The notes below the pieces were generated by a model. The model was not told where the DNA came from, did not search any database, and was given only the letters and a program-made list of their open reading frames with translations. Source: an uncultured Pelagibacteraceae bacterium (GTDB lineage Bacteria > Pseudomonadota > Alphaproteobacteria > Pelagibacterales > Pelagibacteraceae). From it: DNA of 44,559 nt. The stretch's first letter is position 1. Every line of letters starts with the position of its first letter. Shown piece after piece: positions 27,814 to 38,665 of this stretch. The stretch spans positions 1 to 44,559 of the forward strand of contig CACJQI010000010.1 in NCBI GenBank assembly GCA_902595535.1, in the 5' to 3' direction. The translations under genes and the position numbers were made by a program.

Positions 27814-28809
27814 TTGAGCGGTTTAAGTAAAAAGAATATCGAAACTTCTTTAAAATTTGTTTATTCTGACAATAACTCACTTAGTGTTATTTTTCATGAC
27901 AATGATTTATTGATGGGTGTTGTTGGAGAATTTAACAAAAATCTCAAAGAATTAGAAAAAATCACCGGCTCTAGTTTATACTCAAGAGGAAATTCAATTT
28001 TGATAAAATCTAATCCTCAAAAAAATGAAATTGTTAAAAATGCTATTCAATTTCTAGCTAATCAATATGTTAATAATGGTAGTATTGAGAATAAAGATAT
28101 AGTTTCATCTGTAGATAAATTTATGATTAATGAAAAGGTTAAAAACAATAATGTAACAGATATAATTAAAACTCCAAAAAAATCTATCATACCAAGGTCT
28201 GAAAAACAAAAAGAGTATGTTAGAGCACTAAGGCAGAGTGATATTATAATATCCGCTGGACCGGCTGGAACTGGAAAAACTTTTTTAGCGGTAGCTGTGG
28301 GTCTTACTATGTTGTTAGAAAAGAAAATTGAAAGAATAATTTTATCTAGACCAGCAGTTGAAGCTGGAGAAAGATTAGGTTTTTTACCTGGAGATATGAA
28401 GGAAAAAGTGGATCCTTATCTAAGGCCTTTGTATGACTCTCTTTATGATTTATTTGATTTTGAAAAAATACAAAGAATGATTGAAATAGGTGATATTGAA
28501 ATTGCACCTTTGGCATTTATGAGAGGAAGAACATTAAAAAATTCATTTGCTATTTTAGACGAGTCTCAAAACGCAACTGACACTCAAATCAAAATGTTCT
28601 TAACTAGAATTGGAGAAAATTCAAAAATAGTTGTAAATGGTGACCCAACACAAATAGATTTACCAAATAAAAATATGTCTGGTTTAGTTAGATCAAAAGA
28701 ATTACTGGGTCATTTAAATGAAATCTCAGTAGTTGATTTTGATCATTCTGATGTCGTTAGACATCCTCTAGTTTCAAAAATAGTTAAAGCTTACTCAAAT
28801 AATGATTAA
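27814..28809 (+). CDS. phoH: PhoH-like ATPase (YbeZ)
   Basis: A 331-aa protein with an N-terminal KH-like region (about 20-90) and a PhoH ATPase domain. Walker A is SAGPAGTGKTF (147-157); Walker B is SFAILDESQN near 245-253. EAGERLGFLPGDMKEKVDPYLRPLYDSL is diagnostic. PhoH/YbeZ proteins work with YbeY in RNA metabolism, and ybeY overlaps this gene by 8 bases. The start is TTG, 3 bases after the miaB stop. Confidence 0.95.
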   Translation: MSGLSKKNIETSLKFVYSDNNSLSVIFHDNDLLMGVVGEFNKNLKELEKITGSSLYSRGNSILIKSNPQKNEIVKNAIQFLANQYVNNGSIENKDIVSSVDKFMINEKVKNNNVTDIIKTPKKSIIPRSEKQKEYVRALRQSDIIISAGPAGTGKTFLAVAVGLTMLLEKKIERIILSRPAVEAGERLGFLPGDMKEKVDPYLRPLYDSLYDLFDFEKIQRMIEIGDIEIAPLAFMRGRTLKNSFAILDESQNATDTQIKMFLTRIGENSKIVVNGDPTQIDLPNKNMSGLVRSKELLGHLNEISVVDFDHSDVVRHPLVSKIVKAYSNND

Positions 28810-29263
28810 AATTGATGTCCTCTCAGATGAGAGGGCGTGGTCAAAAAAAATAAGAAAAAAAAAGCTATTTTTTAATAATCTTTGCAAGCTTTTTCCAAAG
28901 AAATATCAATATTTAAATAAAGAAGTTAGTCTTACTTTGTTACTTTCAAACAGTAAAGGTATTAAAAAATTAAATAAAAATTTTAGAAATAAAAATAAAT
29001 CCACTGATATTTTATCTTTTCCATTCAATAATAAAATTAAAATAAGTAAAGAAACTTATCTTGGAGATATTATTATAAGTTATGATTTTATGAATAAACC
29101 AAAAACCCAAGAGTTAAAAAATTTTCAAGATAAAGTAATTAAGACATTTATTCATGGTTTTTTACACCTGCTTAACTTTGATCACATTAAAAATAAAGAT
29201 TATAAAAATATGTTAAGAGAAGAAAACAGAATATATAAATCGATAATTTCTAAAAAAAATTAA
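28802..29263 (+). CDS. ybeY: Endoribonuclease YbeY
   Basis: A 153-aa metal-dependent RNase acting in 16S rRNA 3' processing and ribosome quality control. The signature HGFLHLLNFDHIK (zinc ligands His, His, His) lies near residues 117-129. NKSTDILSFPF and LGDIIISYD are also conserved. It overlaps phoH by 8 bases. corC, which commonly follows ybeY, is absent; lnt follows directly. Confidence 0.95.
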   Translation: MIKIDVLSDERAWSKKIRKKKLFFNNLCKLFPKKYQYLNKEVSLTLLLSNSKGIKKLNKNFRNKNKSTDILSFPFNNKIKISKETYLGDIIISYDFMNKPKTQELKNFQDKVIKTFIHGFLHLLNFDHIKNKDYKNMLREENRIYKSIISKKN

Positions 29264-29264
29264 A

Positions 29265-30809
29265 TTGAATAAAAAATTTTATATTGAGTTAATATTTTTA
29301 ATTTTACTAGGAATGGTAACTTCTCTTAGTTTACCTCCATACAATTATGTAATTGTCAATTTTTTTACATTTAGTTTTTTTTTTATTTTTTTAATCAAAA
29401 AATCTATAACGATTGATAATAAAAAACTTTTCTTTTTATATGGCTGGCTGTTTGGTTTGGGATATTTCATTTCGAATATTTACTGGATAACCATATCTCT
29501 TACTTTTGATGAAAGTTTAAAATTTTTGATTCCTATAGCGTTAATTGTTATTCCTGCTTTCTTAGCAATTTTTTATGGCACCATTACTTATCTTTTTATT
29601 ATTTTTAAACAAAAGAAACTAATAAGTTCATTCTTAATTTTTTCATTAATTTTTGGAATTGTAGAATTCATAAGAGGTTTTATTCTTACTGGTTTTCCTT
29701 GGAATCTAATTGCTTATAGTTTTTCTAATCAATTAAAAATTATAAGCATAACCTCAATAATAGGAACCTATGGATTTAATTTATTTTGTATTTCCTTGTT
29801 CATAAGTCCTGCAATTTTTTTTCTAAGAGAGACCAAAAAAGATATTTTGGTAAGTGGAGTTTTTATTATTATGATTTCAATTTTTTATATTTATGGCTCT
29901 TCTTATGAAAATAAATTTAAAACATCAGATATTGATGCTAATGCTTTTAAGATAAGAATAATTGGATCCAATATAAGCCTGGATAGATTTTATAGAGATA
30001 TTGATCCAGTATCAGTAATTAATGATTTAATTGAGATAAGCGATCCAAAAAAAGAGGAAAAAACAATTTTTGTTTGGCCAGAAGGAATTCTTCCGGACAT
30101 ATCACAAAAGGACTTAGTTAAATATAATTGGTTATTTAATGAAAGATTTAATGACAATCACCTTTTAGTTATTGGTATTAATAGTCAATTTAACAATAAA
30201 AAAGTTACTAAATTTTATAATTCATTATCAATTTACGATCATAATCTTAAATTAATTAAATCTTATAATAAAATTAATTTAGTTCCTTTTGGAGAATTTT
30301 TACCTTTTGAAAATGTTCTTAAAAAGATTGGCTTAAAATTAATTACAAACAATTATCAATCATTTTCTAAAGGTGATAGTAGAGACATAATAAAAATTCA
30401 AAATAAGAATTTTTCATTAAAATTTTTACCACTAATTTGTTATGAAATTATTTATTCTGGTAAAATATTTAACGATAATAATTTTGATTTTATTATTAAT
30501 ATTTCTGAAGATGGATGGTTTGGTAAATCAGTAGGACCTAAACAACACTTTACTCATAGCATATTTCGAAGCATAGAAAGTGGAAAATATATATTGCGTT
30601 CAGCAAATAATGGAATAGCAGCAATAATCAATCCTATAGGTGATATAGAACAAAAGGTTGATTTTGGAAAATCAGGACATGTAGATTTTTATAAAAGTAG
30701 AAAAATACAACCAACTATATTCTCAAAACTTGGCAATAAAATTTTTGTAATATTAATTTTAATGTATATTTTTTTGATATTTTCATTTAATAGAAATAAA
30801 AATGAGTAA
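29265..30809 (+). CDS. lnt: Apolipoprotein N-acyltransferase
   Basis: A 514-aa inner membrane protein with six to seven N-terminal helices (1-205) and a periplasmic nitrilase-fold domain. The catalytic triad is visible: Glu in FVWPEGILP, Lys in [13 protein letters not shown] and Cys in LPLICYEII. It adds the third acyl chain to lipoproteins, consistent with the several lipoproteins in this window. A C-terminal helix is present. The start is TTG at 29265, one base after the ybeY stop. Confidence 0.96.
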   Translation: MNKKFYIELIFLILLGMVTSLSLPPYNYVIVNFFTFSFFFIFLIKKSITIDNKKLFFLYGWLFGLGYFISNIYWITISLTFDESLKFLIPIALIVIPAFLAIFYGTITYLFIIFKQKKLISSFLIFSLIFGIVEFIRGFILTGFPWNLIAYSFSNQLKIISITSIIGTYGFNLFCISLFISPAIFFLRETKKDILVSGVFIIMISIFYIYGSSYENKFKTSDIDANAFKIRIIGSNISLDRFYRDIDPVSVINDLIEISDPKKEEKTIFVWPEGILPDISQKDLVKYNWLFNERFNDNHLLVIGINSQFNNKKVTKFYNSLSIYDHNLKLIKSYNKINLVPFGEFLPFENVLKKIGLKLITNNYQSFSKGDSRDIIKIQNKNFSLKFLPLICYEIIYSGKIFNDNNFDFIINISEDGWFGKSVGPKQHFTHSIFRSIESGKYILRSANNGIAAIINPIGDIEQKVDFGKSGHVDFYKSRKIQPTIFSKLGNKIFVILILMYIFLIFSFNRNKNE

Positions 30810-31971
30810 TTTAAAAAATTATCTATTTACTAGTGAGTCGGTTTCGGAAGGACATCCAGACAAAGTAAGTGATAGAATTTCAGATATGGTAGTAGATAGT
30901 TATCTTTCTGGAGATCCATTTTCTAGAGTTGCATGTGAAACTCTTACAACAACAAATAAAGTTGTGTTAGCTGGTGAAGTAAGAGGACCTGAAATTAAAA
31001 AAGAAGATTTAATTGAAGAAGTAAGAAGTTGCATAAAAGATATCGGTTATGATCAAGATGGATTCACTTGGAAAGAGGCTACAAAAATTGAATGTCATCT
31101 TCACTCACAATCTTCAGATATTGCAATGGGTGTAGACTCATCAGGGAATAAAGATGAAGGAGCCGGAGACCAAGGAATTATGTTTGGATATGCTTGCAAT
31201 GAAACAGATGTTTTAATGCCAGCCCCAATTCATTACTCCCATAAAATTTTGAGACTAATGGCTGAAGACAGAAAATCTGGAAAGTTAAAAAATATAGAAC
31301 CGGATAGTAAAAGTCAGGTTACATTTGAATATGTAGATGGAAAACCTTCTAAAGTTAAGTCAGTAGTAATATCTTCTCAACATTCAGCTGATGTAAATCA
31401 AGCAGAAGTTAGAGATTTATTAAGACCTTATATGTTAAATTCTATTCCAGGAAATTTTCTTGAAGGTTTTAATGAGGATGAATTCTATGTTAATCCTACA
31501 GGAAATTTTGTAATTGGTGGCCCAGATGGAGACTGTGGTTTAACAGGAAGAAAAATTATAGTTGATACATATGGTGGTGCGGCCCCTCATGGAGGGGGAG
31601 CTTTTTCAGGAAAAGATCCAACTAAAGTAGATAGATCAGCAGCTTACGCAGCTAGATATATCGCAAAAAATGTTGTTGCCTCAAAAATATCTGATAAGTG
31701 TTTAATTCAATTAGCTTATGCAATTGGAATTTCAAAGCCTTTATCAATTTATGTAGATTTATTTGATAACGATTCAGACAAAAATAAATTTGTAGTAGAA
31801 AAGATAAATAAAAATTTTGATCTAAGCCCTCGAGGTATAAGAGAAATGTTAAATCTTAATAAGCCGATATATGAAAAAACAGCTGCTTATGGCCATTTTG
31901 GCAGAGTTCCAGAAAATGATGGTTCATTTTCATGGGAAAAAACAGATAAAATTAATGTTTTTTCTAAATAG
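30802..31971 (+). CDS. metK: S-adenosylmethionine synthetase
   Basis: A 389-aa enzyme making SAM from methionine and ATP. Motifs: [20 protein letters not shown] at the N-terminus, [12 protein letters not shown] near 118-130 and [23 protein letters not shown] near 262-284. It overlaps the lnt stop by 8 bases, so there is no leader and no room for a SAM riboswitch. It ends the tsaB-to-metK run; trmB, often next, is missing. Confidence 0.98.
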   Translation: MSNLKNYLFTSESVSEGHPDKVSDRISDMVVDSYLSGDPFSRVACETLTTTNKVVLAGEVRGPEIKKEDLIEEVRSCIKDIGYDQDGFTWKEATKIECHLHSQSSDIAMGVDSSGNKDEGAGDQGIMFGYACNETDVLMPAPIHYSHKILRLMAEDRKSGKLKNIEPDSKSQVTFEYVDGKPSKVKSVVISSQHSADVNQAEVRDLLRPYMLNSIPGNFLEGFNEDEFYVNPTGNFVIGGPDGDCGLTGRKIIVDTYGGAAPHGGGAFSGKDPTKVDRSAAYAARYIAKNVVASKISDKCLIQLAYAIGISKPLSIYVDLFDNDSDKNKFVVEKINKNFDLSPRGIREMLNLNKPIYEKTAAYGHFGRVPENDGSFSWEKTDKINVFSK

Positions 31972-31977
31972 TTTCTG

Positions 31978-32005
31978 TTGAATTAAAATTTTTTTTTACT
32001 ATATT
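31978..32005 (+). promoter_or_regulatory. Candidate promoter of nusA-infB operon
   Basis: TTGAAT (31978-31983), a 16-base spacer and TATATT (32000-32005) form a good sigma-70-type promoter beginning 6 bases after the metK stop. Transcription would begin near 32012, giving a leader of about 58 bases that contains the hairpin at 32028-32054. Confidence 0.45.
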
Positions 32006-32027
32006 TCCCTTACATTATTGAATTTAC

Positions 32028-32054
32028 AAAATGGGCCTAAGCCCATTTTTTTTT
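32028..32054 (+). terminator. Intrinsic terminator in front of nusA (possible attenuator)
   Basis: A 9-bp stem AAAATGGGC (32028-32036) and GCCCATTTT (32041-32049) with loop CTAA, followed by a T-run to 32054. The nusA ribosome binding site GGAG starts at 32055. There is no space for a promoter between hairpin and gene, so nusA transcripts must pass through it. It may also terminate metK transcripts. Confidence 0.85.
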
Positions 32055-32069
32055 GGAGCAAACAAAAAT

Positions 32070-33623
32070 ATGTTAAATAAAAGAGCTGATAAACTTGAAT
32101 TATTAAGAATTGCAGAAGCTGTAGCATTAGAAAAATCTATTGATAAAGAGCTTATCATTAGCTCGATGGAAACAGGTATTGCAAAAGCTGCAAAATCAAA
32201 ATTTGGTCAAGATAACGAAATTAAAGTTTCTATTGATAGAGATAGTGGAGATATAGAAATATTTAGAAAATTAGTTGTTGCAGAAAACCCTGAAAATTCA
32301 AATACAGAAATTAAATTAGAAGATGCGATTATTCTAAATGAAATTAACAAAGATAAAGCTGTTGGGGATGAAGTTCTACAACCATTACCATCATTTGACT
32401 TTGGAAGAATAGCAGCACAAACAGCAAAACAAGTAATAAGTTTTAATGTAAGAGAGGCTGAAAGAGAAAGACAGTACAATGACTTTATAGACAAAAAAGA
32501 CACAATATTAAGTGGCATTGTTAAGCGTCTAGAATTTGGAAATGTAATAGCTGACCTTGGAAAAACTGAGGCAATCATTCAAAAAAATGAAATGATACCA
32601 AGAGAGAATATTAAAGCTGGTGATAGAATTAAAGCTTACTGTTATGATGTAAGAAGAGAACCAAGAGGACAGCAGATATTTTTATCAAGAGCACATCCAA
32701 AATTTATGGAAAAACTTTTTGTTCAAGAAGTTCCTGAAATATATGATGGTTTAATTGAAATTAAATCTTCTTCAAGAGATCCAGGTAGTAGAGCAAAAAT
32801 TTGTGTTAAAGCAGTGGATACTTCTTTAGATCCTGTTGGAGCTTGTGTTGGAATGAGAGGTTCAAGAGTTCAGGCAGTTGTTAATGAGTTACAGGGAGAA
32901 AAAATTGACATTGTTAATTGGTCTGAGGATCCAGCAATATTAGTATCAAACGCGTTATCTCCTGCTGAGGTTCAAAGAGTAAATGTAGATACTGAAAGAA
33001 AAAAATTAGATGTAATACTCACTGAAGAAAATTTAAGTAAGGCAATAGGAAGAAGAGGTCAAAACGTTCGATTAGCAACTAAGTTATTGAATTATGAAAT
33101 TAATATCATGACTGATGCAGAAGACTCTGAAAGAAGACAAGTAGAGTTTAAAGAAAAAACAGAAAATTTTGTTAAAAACTTAGAATTAGATGAAACATTA
33201 GGTCAATTGTTGGTGGCTGAAGGTTTCTCTTCAATTGACGATATTAAAGATACTACTGCAGAAAATTTAATCAAGATTGAAGGAATTGAAGAAGATACTG
33301 CAATAGCTCTTATAGAAAGAGCAAAAGAATTTTATCAAAAAGATCAAGAAGATATCTCAGAGAGAATAAAAGAATTAGGACTTCAGGATAGCTTAATAAA
33401 CCTAAAAGGACTAACTCCTGGTATGTTGGTTACATTAGGTGAGCAAAAAATTTTAACTATAGAAGATTTTGCCGATTTAGCATCTGATGAACTAACAGGT
33501 GGATATGATGTAGTAAAAGGTGAAAGAGTTAAAATTCAAGGTTATTTAGAGGATTTTGCTCTATCAAAAGAAGAAGCAGACGAATTAATTATGTCTTCAA
33601 GAAACATTGTTTATAAAGATTGA
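32070..33623 (+). CDS. nusA: Transcription termination/antitermination factor NusA
   Basis: A 517-aa NusA. The start at 32070 (MLNKRADKLELLRIAEAVALEK) matches the family N-terminus; an in-frame ATG at 32031 lies inside the terminator stem and is rejected. Domains: N-terminal RNAP-binding region (1-125), S1 domain (about 128-195, LSGIVKRLEFGNVIADLG), KH domains (ICVKAVDTSLDPVGACVGMRGSRVQAVVNEL and LSKAIGRRGQNVRLA), and two C-terminal helical repeats (about 360-510). rimP, usually upstream, and ylxR, usually downstream, are missing. Likely self-regulated by the leader hairpin. Confidence 0.97.
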   Translation: MLNKRADKLELLRIAEAVALEKSIDKELIISSMETGIAKAAKSKFGQDNEIKVSIDRDSGDIEIFRKLVVAENPENSNTEIKLEDAIILNEINKDKAVGDEVLQPLPSFDFGRIAAQTAKQVISFNVREAERERQYNDFIDKKDTILSGIVKRLEFGNVIADLGKTEAIIQKNEMIPRENIKAGDRIKAYCYDVRREPRGQQIFLSRAHPKFMEKLFVQEVPEIYDGLIEIKSSSRDPGSRAKICVKAVDTSLDPVGACVGMRGSRVQAVVNELQGEKIDIVNWSEDPAILVSNALSPAEVQRVNVDTERKKLDVILTEENLSKAIGRRGQNVRLATKLLNYEINIMTDAEDSERRQVEFKEKTENFVKNLELDETLGQLLVAEGFSSIDDIKDTTAENLIKIEGIEEDTAIALIERAKEFYQKDQEDISERIKELGLQDSLINLKGLTPGMLVTLGEQKILTIEDFADLASDELTGGYDVVKGERVKIQGYLEDFALSKEEADELIMSSRNIVYKD

Positions 33624-33633
33624 GTGATGAGTT

Positions 33634-35853
33634 ATGGAAAAAAAAACAAAATTAACAATATCTGGCACAGCCAAAAAATCATTCAAAAATATTGAGATTG
33701 CTAAAACTCATAATAAAAATTCAGTAGTTATTGATAGACAATCAAATAAATTATCTAATAGAGGTGGCTCATCCAGACCTAGTAGTTTTAAACCTAAAAC
33801 TGGATCAACATTTAATAGAAGTGCTCCACTAAAACCAACATTTACATCTAAATCACCCCCAATATCAAACGATTTTGAAAGACGAAAATTAGCTGAACAA
33901 AGAGCAACAAAAAGACTTAAAGGTAATAATGAAAGCAAAGATCGAAAAACTTTAAAAACAGGAACAAAAAAAAGAGAATTAAAATTAACAGTGTCAAGAG
34001 CTTTAAGTGACGAAATAGAAGCAAGAGAAAGAAGTTTAGCTTCTGTAAAAAGAGCAAGGTTAAAAGAAAATAAAAATTTGGCTAAAGGAGAAGCTCAAGA
34101 AAATTTAAAGCCAGTTAAAAGAGATGTAAATATTCCAGAAGCAATCACCGTTAGGGAACTCGCAAATAGAATGGCAGAGCAATCAAGCAATGTTATTAAA
34201 TATTTATTTGGAATGGGTGTGACTGTAACTATTAACCAAACTTTAGCGGCTGATACTGCTGAATTTTTAGTCAAAGAATTTGGACATAACCCAATTAGAG
34301 AAGAAAAAGCTGAGGAGATCATTGAAAAAATTAAAGCGACAAGAGTTGAAAATTTAAAGAACAGACCACCAATTGTAACAGTGATGGGGCATGTTGATCA
34401 TGGCAAAACTTCTGTGCTAGATGTTTTAAGAAGTGCAAATGTAGTGTCAGGAGAATTCGGTGGAATTACTCAACATATTGGTGCTTATCAAATAGAGAGC
34501 CAGTCAAATAAATTAACCTTTATTGACACACCTGGTCACGCTGCTTTTACAGAAATGAGAGCAAGAGGATCAAAATTAACTGATGTTGTTGTGTTGGTTG
34601 TGGCTGCAGATGATGGAGTAAAACCACAAACTGTTGAGTCAATTAAACATGCAAAAGCTGCCAATGTTCCTATTGTAGTTGCAATTAATAAATGTGATTT
34701 GCCAGATGCAGATCCTCAAAAAATAAAAAACCAATTACTAGAACATGAGTTAATAGCTGAGGATTTATCAGGTGATACTTTAATGGTTGAAATATCAGCT
34801 ACTACAAAAATGAATTTAGATAAATTAGTTGAAGCAATAATTTTACAAGCAGAAATTTTAGATTTAAAAACAGATTTTGAGTCTAAAGCCACAGGTATTG
34901 TAATAGAGTCTAAAATTGATGTTGGAAGAGGACCAGTTGCAACTATCATTGTAACAACTGGAACTCTTAAAAAAGGTAATTTTTTTGTAAGTGGTTTGAA
35001 ATGGGGAAAAGTTAGAGCAATAATTGATGACAAAGGAAAAAATATTAATGAAGCACCTCCATCCACACCTGTTGAAATTTTAGGAATTAATGGTGCTGCA
35101 AAAGCGGGAGATGATTTTATTGTTGTTGATAATGAAAAAGAAGCAAAAACTTTAAGTGAAAATAGAGCTCAAGAAAGTAAAGATGGAAAAAATCCTTTAA
35201 CTTTTGCATCACAAGACTCAGCATTTTCAGATAAATCTACAGAAGAATTAAATTTGATAATTAAATCTGATGTACATGGCTCGTCTGAAGCCATTAAAAA
35301 TGCAATCAGTCAGATCAAACATGATGAAGTTAAACCAAAAATTATTCTTGCAGATATTGGAATGGTTACAGAAACAGATGTTACTCTAGCAAAGGCTTCT
35401 AATGCAGTTTTGATAGCTTTTAACGTAAAGCCAAGTAAAGAAGCAAAAAAACTAGCTGAAAATGAAAAAATTAAAATTTCATCTTACAATATAATTTATG
35501 AGGTTTTAGATTTTGTTAAACAAAGAATGTCAGGCTTACTATCTCCTGATATTCAAGAAACAGTAACTGGTACTGCTCAAATTTTAGAAATCTTTAAGGT
35601 TTCAGGCGCGGGAAAAGTTGCAGGTTCAAAAGTAATGGAAGGTGAAATTACTAGTGCTTCAGATGTTAGAATAATAAGAGATGGAGCAATTATTTACACT
35701 GGTAAAGTTGGCACTCTATTTAGAGAAAAAAACCAAGTAAAACAGGTCAGCAATGGTCAAGAGTGTGGAATAACAGTTAAGGACTATATGGACTTTCAAA
35801 AAAACGATACAATAGAGGCTTTTAGTGTTACATCTACTGATAGGATGATTTAA
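33634..35853 (+). CDS. infB: Translation initiation factor IF-2
   Basis: A 739-aa GTPase that brings fMet-tRNA to the 30S subunit. The basic, disordered N-terminus (1-165) is followed by the IF2_N domain ([17 protein letters not shown]). The G domain has G1 [12 protein letters not shown]3 [15 protein letters not shown] and G4 NKCD. The C-terminal domains contain [11 protein letters not shown] and QILEIFKVS with [12 protein letters not shown]. It starts 10 bases after nusA and overlaps rbfA as TAATG. Confidence 0.98.
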   Translation: MEKKTKLTISGTAKKSFKNIEIAKTHNKNSVVIDRQSNKLSNRGGSSRPSSFKPKTGSTFNRSAPLKPTFTSKSPPISNDFERRKLAEQRATKRLKGNNESKDRKTLKTGTKKRELKLTVSRALSDEIEARERSLASVKRARLKENKNLAKGEAQENLKPVKRDVNIPEAITVRELANRMAEQSSNVIKYLFGMGVTVTINQTLAADTAEFLVKEFGHNPIREEKAEEIIEKIKATRVENLKNRPPIVTVMGHVDHGKTSVLDVLRSANVVSGEFGGITQHIGAYQIESQSNKLTFIDTPGHAAFTEMRARGSKLTDVVVLVVAADDGVKPQTVESIKHAKAANVPIVVAINKCDLPDADPQKIKNQLLEHELIAEDLSGDTLMVEISATTKMNLDKLVEAIILQAEILDLKTDFESKATGIVIESKIDVGRGPVATIIVTTGTLKKGNFFVSGLKWGKVRAIIDDKGKNINEAPPSTPVEILGINGAAKAGDDFIVVDNEKEAKTLSENRAQESKDGKNPLTFASQDSAFSDKSTEELNLIIKSDVHGSSEAIKNAISQIKHDEVKPKIILADIGMVTETDVTLAKASNAVLIAFNVKPSKEAKKLAENEKIKISSYNIIYEVLDFVKQRMSGLLSPDIQETVTGTAQILEIFKVSGAGKVAGSKVMEGEITSASDVRIIRDGAIIYTGKVGTLFREKNQVKQVSNGQECGITVKDYMDFQKNDTIEAFSVTSTDRMI

Positions 35854-36221
35854 TGGCAGATAGAATTGGAAAACCGATTTCACAAAGACAGCTTAGAGTT
35901 GGGGAGATGATTAAGCAGTCTTTAAGCATGATTTTTATAAGGAATGAGGCTAAGGTGCCAAATTTAGAAACCAATACTATAACGGTTACTGAGGTAAGAA
36001 TGAGTCAAGATTTGAAAATTGCAAAAGCGTATGTACTTCCACTTGGTGGAAAGGATGCAGATGAGGTGATTAAAGCATTAAAAGAATACTCATTTTTGAT
36101 TAGAAAAATTTTATCACAAAAGGTGGTTATGAAATTTTTACCAAAAATACTTTTTAGAAAAGACGAGTCTTTTGAGTATGCGGAAAAAATAGAAAACTTA
36201 ATAAAACAAACAAATAAATAG
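35853..36221 (+). CDS. rbfA: Ribosome-binding factor A
   Basis: A 122-aa KH-type protein needed for 30S maturation and cold adaptation. The N-terminus SQRQLRVGEMIKQSLSMIF and ITVTEVRMSQDLKIAKAYVLPLGG are characteristic, as is LPKILFRKDESFEYAEKIENLI near the end. The ATG overlaps the infB stop. truB, commonly between rbfA and rpsO, is not present. Confidence 0.95.
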   Translation: MADRIGKPISQRQLRVGEMIKQSLSMIFIRNEAKVPNLETNTITVTEVRMSQDLKIAKAYVLPLGGKDADEVIKALKEYSFLIRKILSQKVVMKFLPKILFRKDESFEYAEKIENLIKQTNK

Positions 36222-36233
36222 GAAAAACGAGGC

Positions 36234-36482
36234 ATGAATAAAAAGGCACAAGAATTAGCAATGCACGATAAAGACACTGGATCTTCAGAAATACAGATTG
36301 CTTTGCTAACAGAGAAAATTGAAACTCTCTCTAAACATATTAAACAATTCAAAAAAGATAAACATTCATCTGTTGGATTGTTGAGAGCGGTAAATAGAAG
36401 AAAGAAATTGTTAGAATACCTAAAAAATACCAAAATGGATTCTTACAAAAATGTACTGTCGAAATTGGGATTAAGAAAATAA
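36234..36482 (+). CDS. rpsO: 30S ribosomal protein S15
   Basis: An 82-aa S15, slightly shorter than the usual 88-89 residues. The core DTGSSEIQIALLTEKIETLSKHI, HSSVGLLRAVNRRKKLLEYL and the C-terminal LSKLGLRK are typical. It binds the central domain of 16S rRNA early in assembly. It starts 12 bases after rbfA and is followed by a 57-base purine-rich gap and pnp. Confidence 0.97.
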   Translation: MNKKAQELAMHDKDTGSSEIQIALLTEKIETLSKHIKQFKKDKHSSVGLLRAVNRRKKLLEYLKNTKMDSYKNVLSKLGLRK

Positions 36483-36490
36483 AGATCAAG

Positions 36491-36539
36491 ATAGATAGAA
36501 CGGAATGGAACGAAACGAACGAAACGAAATGGAAATGAA
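36491..36539 (+). repeat. Purine-rich imperfect repeat leader before pnp
   Basis: The rpsO-pnp gap is almost pure A/G/C with repeats of the units GAACG, GAAACG and GAAATG (for example GAACGAAACGAACGAAACG at 36506-36524). T is nearly absent, so little secondary structure is possible. It runs right into the pnp ATG at 36540 and contains several GGAA elements that could act as a ribosome binding site. Confidence 0.7.
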
Positions 36540-38612
36540 ATGTTTAAAGTACACAAGAAGGAAATAGAAGTCGCAGGAAAGAAAATAAGTTTAGAAACAG
36601 GTAAAGTAGCAAGACAGGCAGACGGAGCAATCATCGCTTCATGCGGTGAAACAGTTATTTTAGCAACAGTAGTAGGAGCAAAAAAAGTAAATCCAGATAT
36701 GGATTATTTTCCTCTATCAGTAAACTACCAAGAAAAATATTATGCAGGTGGAAAAATACCTGGTGGATATTTTAAAAGAGAAGCAAGACCAACTGAAAGT
36801 GAAACATTAATCTCAAGATTAATTGATAGACCAATAAGACCCTTGTTTCCTGATGCATTTAAAAATGAAGTACAGTTGTTACCAACAGTAATTTCATATG
36901 ATAAAGAAAACCAACCAGATATTCTAGCAATTATCGCTTCTTCAGCAGCACTAGCTATTTCAGGAATGCCATTTATGGGTCCTGTAGGAGCATCTAGAGT
37001 AGGTTTTGTTGATGGTAAATATATTTTAAACCCATCAAAAGCTGAATTAGAAAACTCAAGCTTAGATTTAGTTGTAGCAGGCACGAAAGATGCTGTACTT
37101 ATGGTTGAGTCTGAAGCGAATGGTTTAACCGAAGAAGAAATGTTAAACGCAGTTAAATTTGGTCACGAAGGGTTTGTTCCAGTAATTGAAATGATAGAGG
37201 AACTTGCAAAAGAATGTAGAAAACCAGAGTGGATTGTTGAGAAAAAAGATTTATCGGAAGTTAAACAAAAACTTGAGGAAACTTTTACTGCAAATTTAAC
37301 AAAAGCTTTTGGTACTAGAGACAAGCAAGATAGATCAAATCAAATTTCAGAAATTACCGATAAAGCTAAAAAGCTTTTTGAAGAAAATGAAAATTATTCT
37401 GATCTTGATGTTAACTCAGAGCTTAAAAACTTAGAAAAGAAAATTGTTAGAACAGATATTCTTAAAAATAAAAACAGAATTGATGGTAGAGGATTATCTG
37501 ATGTCAGACCTATCGAGTGTGAAGTTGGTGTATTGCCAAGAACTCATGGTTCTGCTTTGTTTACTAGAGGAGAAACACAAGCGATCGTCGTTGCTACATT
37601 AGGTACATCTGATGATGAACAAAGAATTGAAAGCTTAGATGGTCTTCAAAGAGAAAGATTTATGCTTCACTACAATTTCCCTCCTTTTTCAGTGGGTGAA
37701 ACTGGAAGAATTGGAACTGGAAGACGTGAAATTGGTCATGGTAAATTAGCGTGGAGAGCAATTAACTCTTCATTACCCTCAAAAGAGGCATTTCCTTATA
37801 CTTTTAGAATAGTATCAGAGATTACAGAATCTAATGGCTCTTCTTCTATGGCTACTGTTTGTGGAACATCTCTCGCATTAATGGATGCCGGTGTTCCAAT
37901 TAAAGAGCCAGTTGCAGGCATTGCAATGGGATTAATTAAAGAAGGCGATGATTTTAGTGTGTTATCAGATATTTTAGGTGATGAAGATCATTTAGGAGAT
38001 ATGGACTTTAAAGTTGCTGGAACTAAAGATGGAATTACTTCACTTCAAATGGATATCAAAATTACAGGTATTACATTTGAAATCATGGAGCAGGCACTAA
38101 GCCAAGCTAAAGATGGTAGAGTTCATATCTTAGGTGAAATGAATAAAGCATTATCAGCTTCAAGAGAAGACGTTGGAAAACACACTCCAAAAATGGAACA
38201 AGTAAATGTTGATAAAAAAGACATTGCTGCTGTAATTGGGAAAGGTGGAGCAACGATTAGGGAGATCGTTGAAAAATCAAGTGCCAAAGTAGATGTTAAT
38301 GACGAAGGTATAGTAACAGTTGCTGCTCCTGATGAAGAGTCTAGAAATATTGCTATGCAAATGATTAAAGACATCACTGCAAAAGCTGAATTAAATAAGA
38401 TTTATAATGGCAAAGTTATGAAAATTATGGAATTTGGTGCATTTGTAAATTTTTTAGGGAAACAAGATGGACTTGTTCATATATCTGAGCTTGCTGAAAA
38501 AAGAGTTGCAAAGGTAACCGATGTTGTCAAAGAAGGTGACGAAGTAAAGGTTAAAGTAATTGGGTTTGACAGGGGTAAAGTTAAACTTTCAATCAAACAA
38601 GCAATAATTTAA
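36540..38612 (+). CDS. pnp: Polyribonucleotide nucleotidyltransferase
   Basis: A 690-aa PNPase, a 3'-5' phosphorolytic exoribonuclease of the RNA degradosome. It has two RNase PH domains: the first ends near 215 and includes [31 protein letters not shown]; the second contains [13 protein letters not shown] and [16 protein letters not shown], and the catalytic [22 protein letters not shown] domain (about 553-612, [14 protein letters not shown]) and an S1 domain (about 622-690) complete it. In E. coli PNPase represses itself through the rpsO-pnp leader; here the leader has no RNase III-type hairpin. Confidence 0.98.
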   Translation: MFKVHKKEIEVAGKKISLETGKVARQADGAIIASCGETVILATVVGAKKVNPDMDYFPLSVNYQEKYYAGGKIPGGYFKREARPTESETLISRLIDRPIRPLFPDAFKNEVQLLPTVISYDKENQPDILAIIASSAALAISGMPFMGPVGASRVGFVDGKYILNPSKAELENSSLDLVVAGTKDAVLMVESEANGLTEEEMLNAVKFGHEGFVPVIEMIEELAKECRKPEWIVEKKDLSEVKQKLEETFTANLTKAFGTRDKQDRSNQISEITDKAKKLFEENENYSDLDVNSELKNLEKKIVRTDILKNKNRIDGRGLSDVRPIECEVGVLPRTHGSALFTRGETQAIVVATLGTSDDEQRIESLDGLQRERFMLHYNFPPFSVGETGRIGTGRREIGHGKLAWRAINSSLPSKEAFPYTFRIVSEITESNGSSSMATVCGTSLALMDAGVPIKEPVAGIAMGLIKEGDDFSVLSDILGDEDHLGDMDFKVAGTKDGITSLQMDIKITGITFEIMEQALSQAKDGRVHILGEMNKALSASREDVGKHTPKMEQVNVDKKDIAAVIGKGGATIREIVEKSSAKVDVNDEGIVTVAAPDEESRNIAMQMIKDITAKAELNKIYNGKVMKIMEFGAFVNFLGKQDGLVHISELAEKRVAKVTDVVKEGDEVKVKVIGFDRGKVKLSIKQAII

Positions 38613-38629
38613 TTTAAATTAAAGGTTTT

Positions 38630-38650
38630 GGGGCTTAAAGATAAAGCCCC
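38630..38650. terminator. Hairpin between convergent pnp and the secreted-protein gene
   Basis: A 7-bp stem GGGGCTT (38630-38636) and AAGCCCC (38644-38650), extended by imperfect TTAA pairs, lies 17 bases after the pnp stop and 15 bases before the stop of the opposing gene. Flanking T-runs are broken (TTAATTT on the plus strand), so it is a weaker, possibly bidirectional terminator. Confidence 0.6.
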
Positions 38651-38665
38651 TTAATTTAAAAAATT

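Noticed and set aside
30700..30810. SAM riboswitch upstream of metK
   Set aside because: metK overlaps the lnt stop by 8 bases, so no leader exists and no riboswitch-like pairing was seen.
32031..32069. nusA start at 32031
   Set aside because: It lies in the terminator stem and adds residues encoded by the T-run; the family N-terminus begins at 32070.
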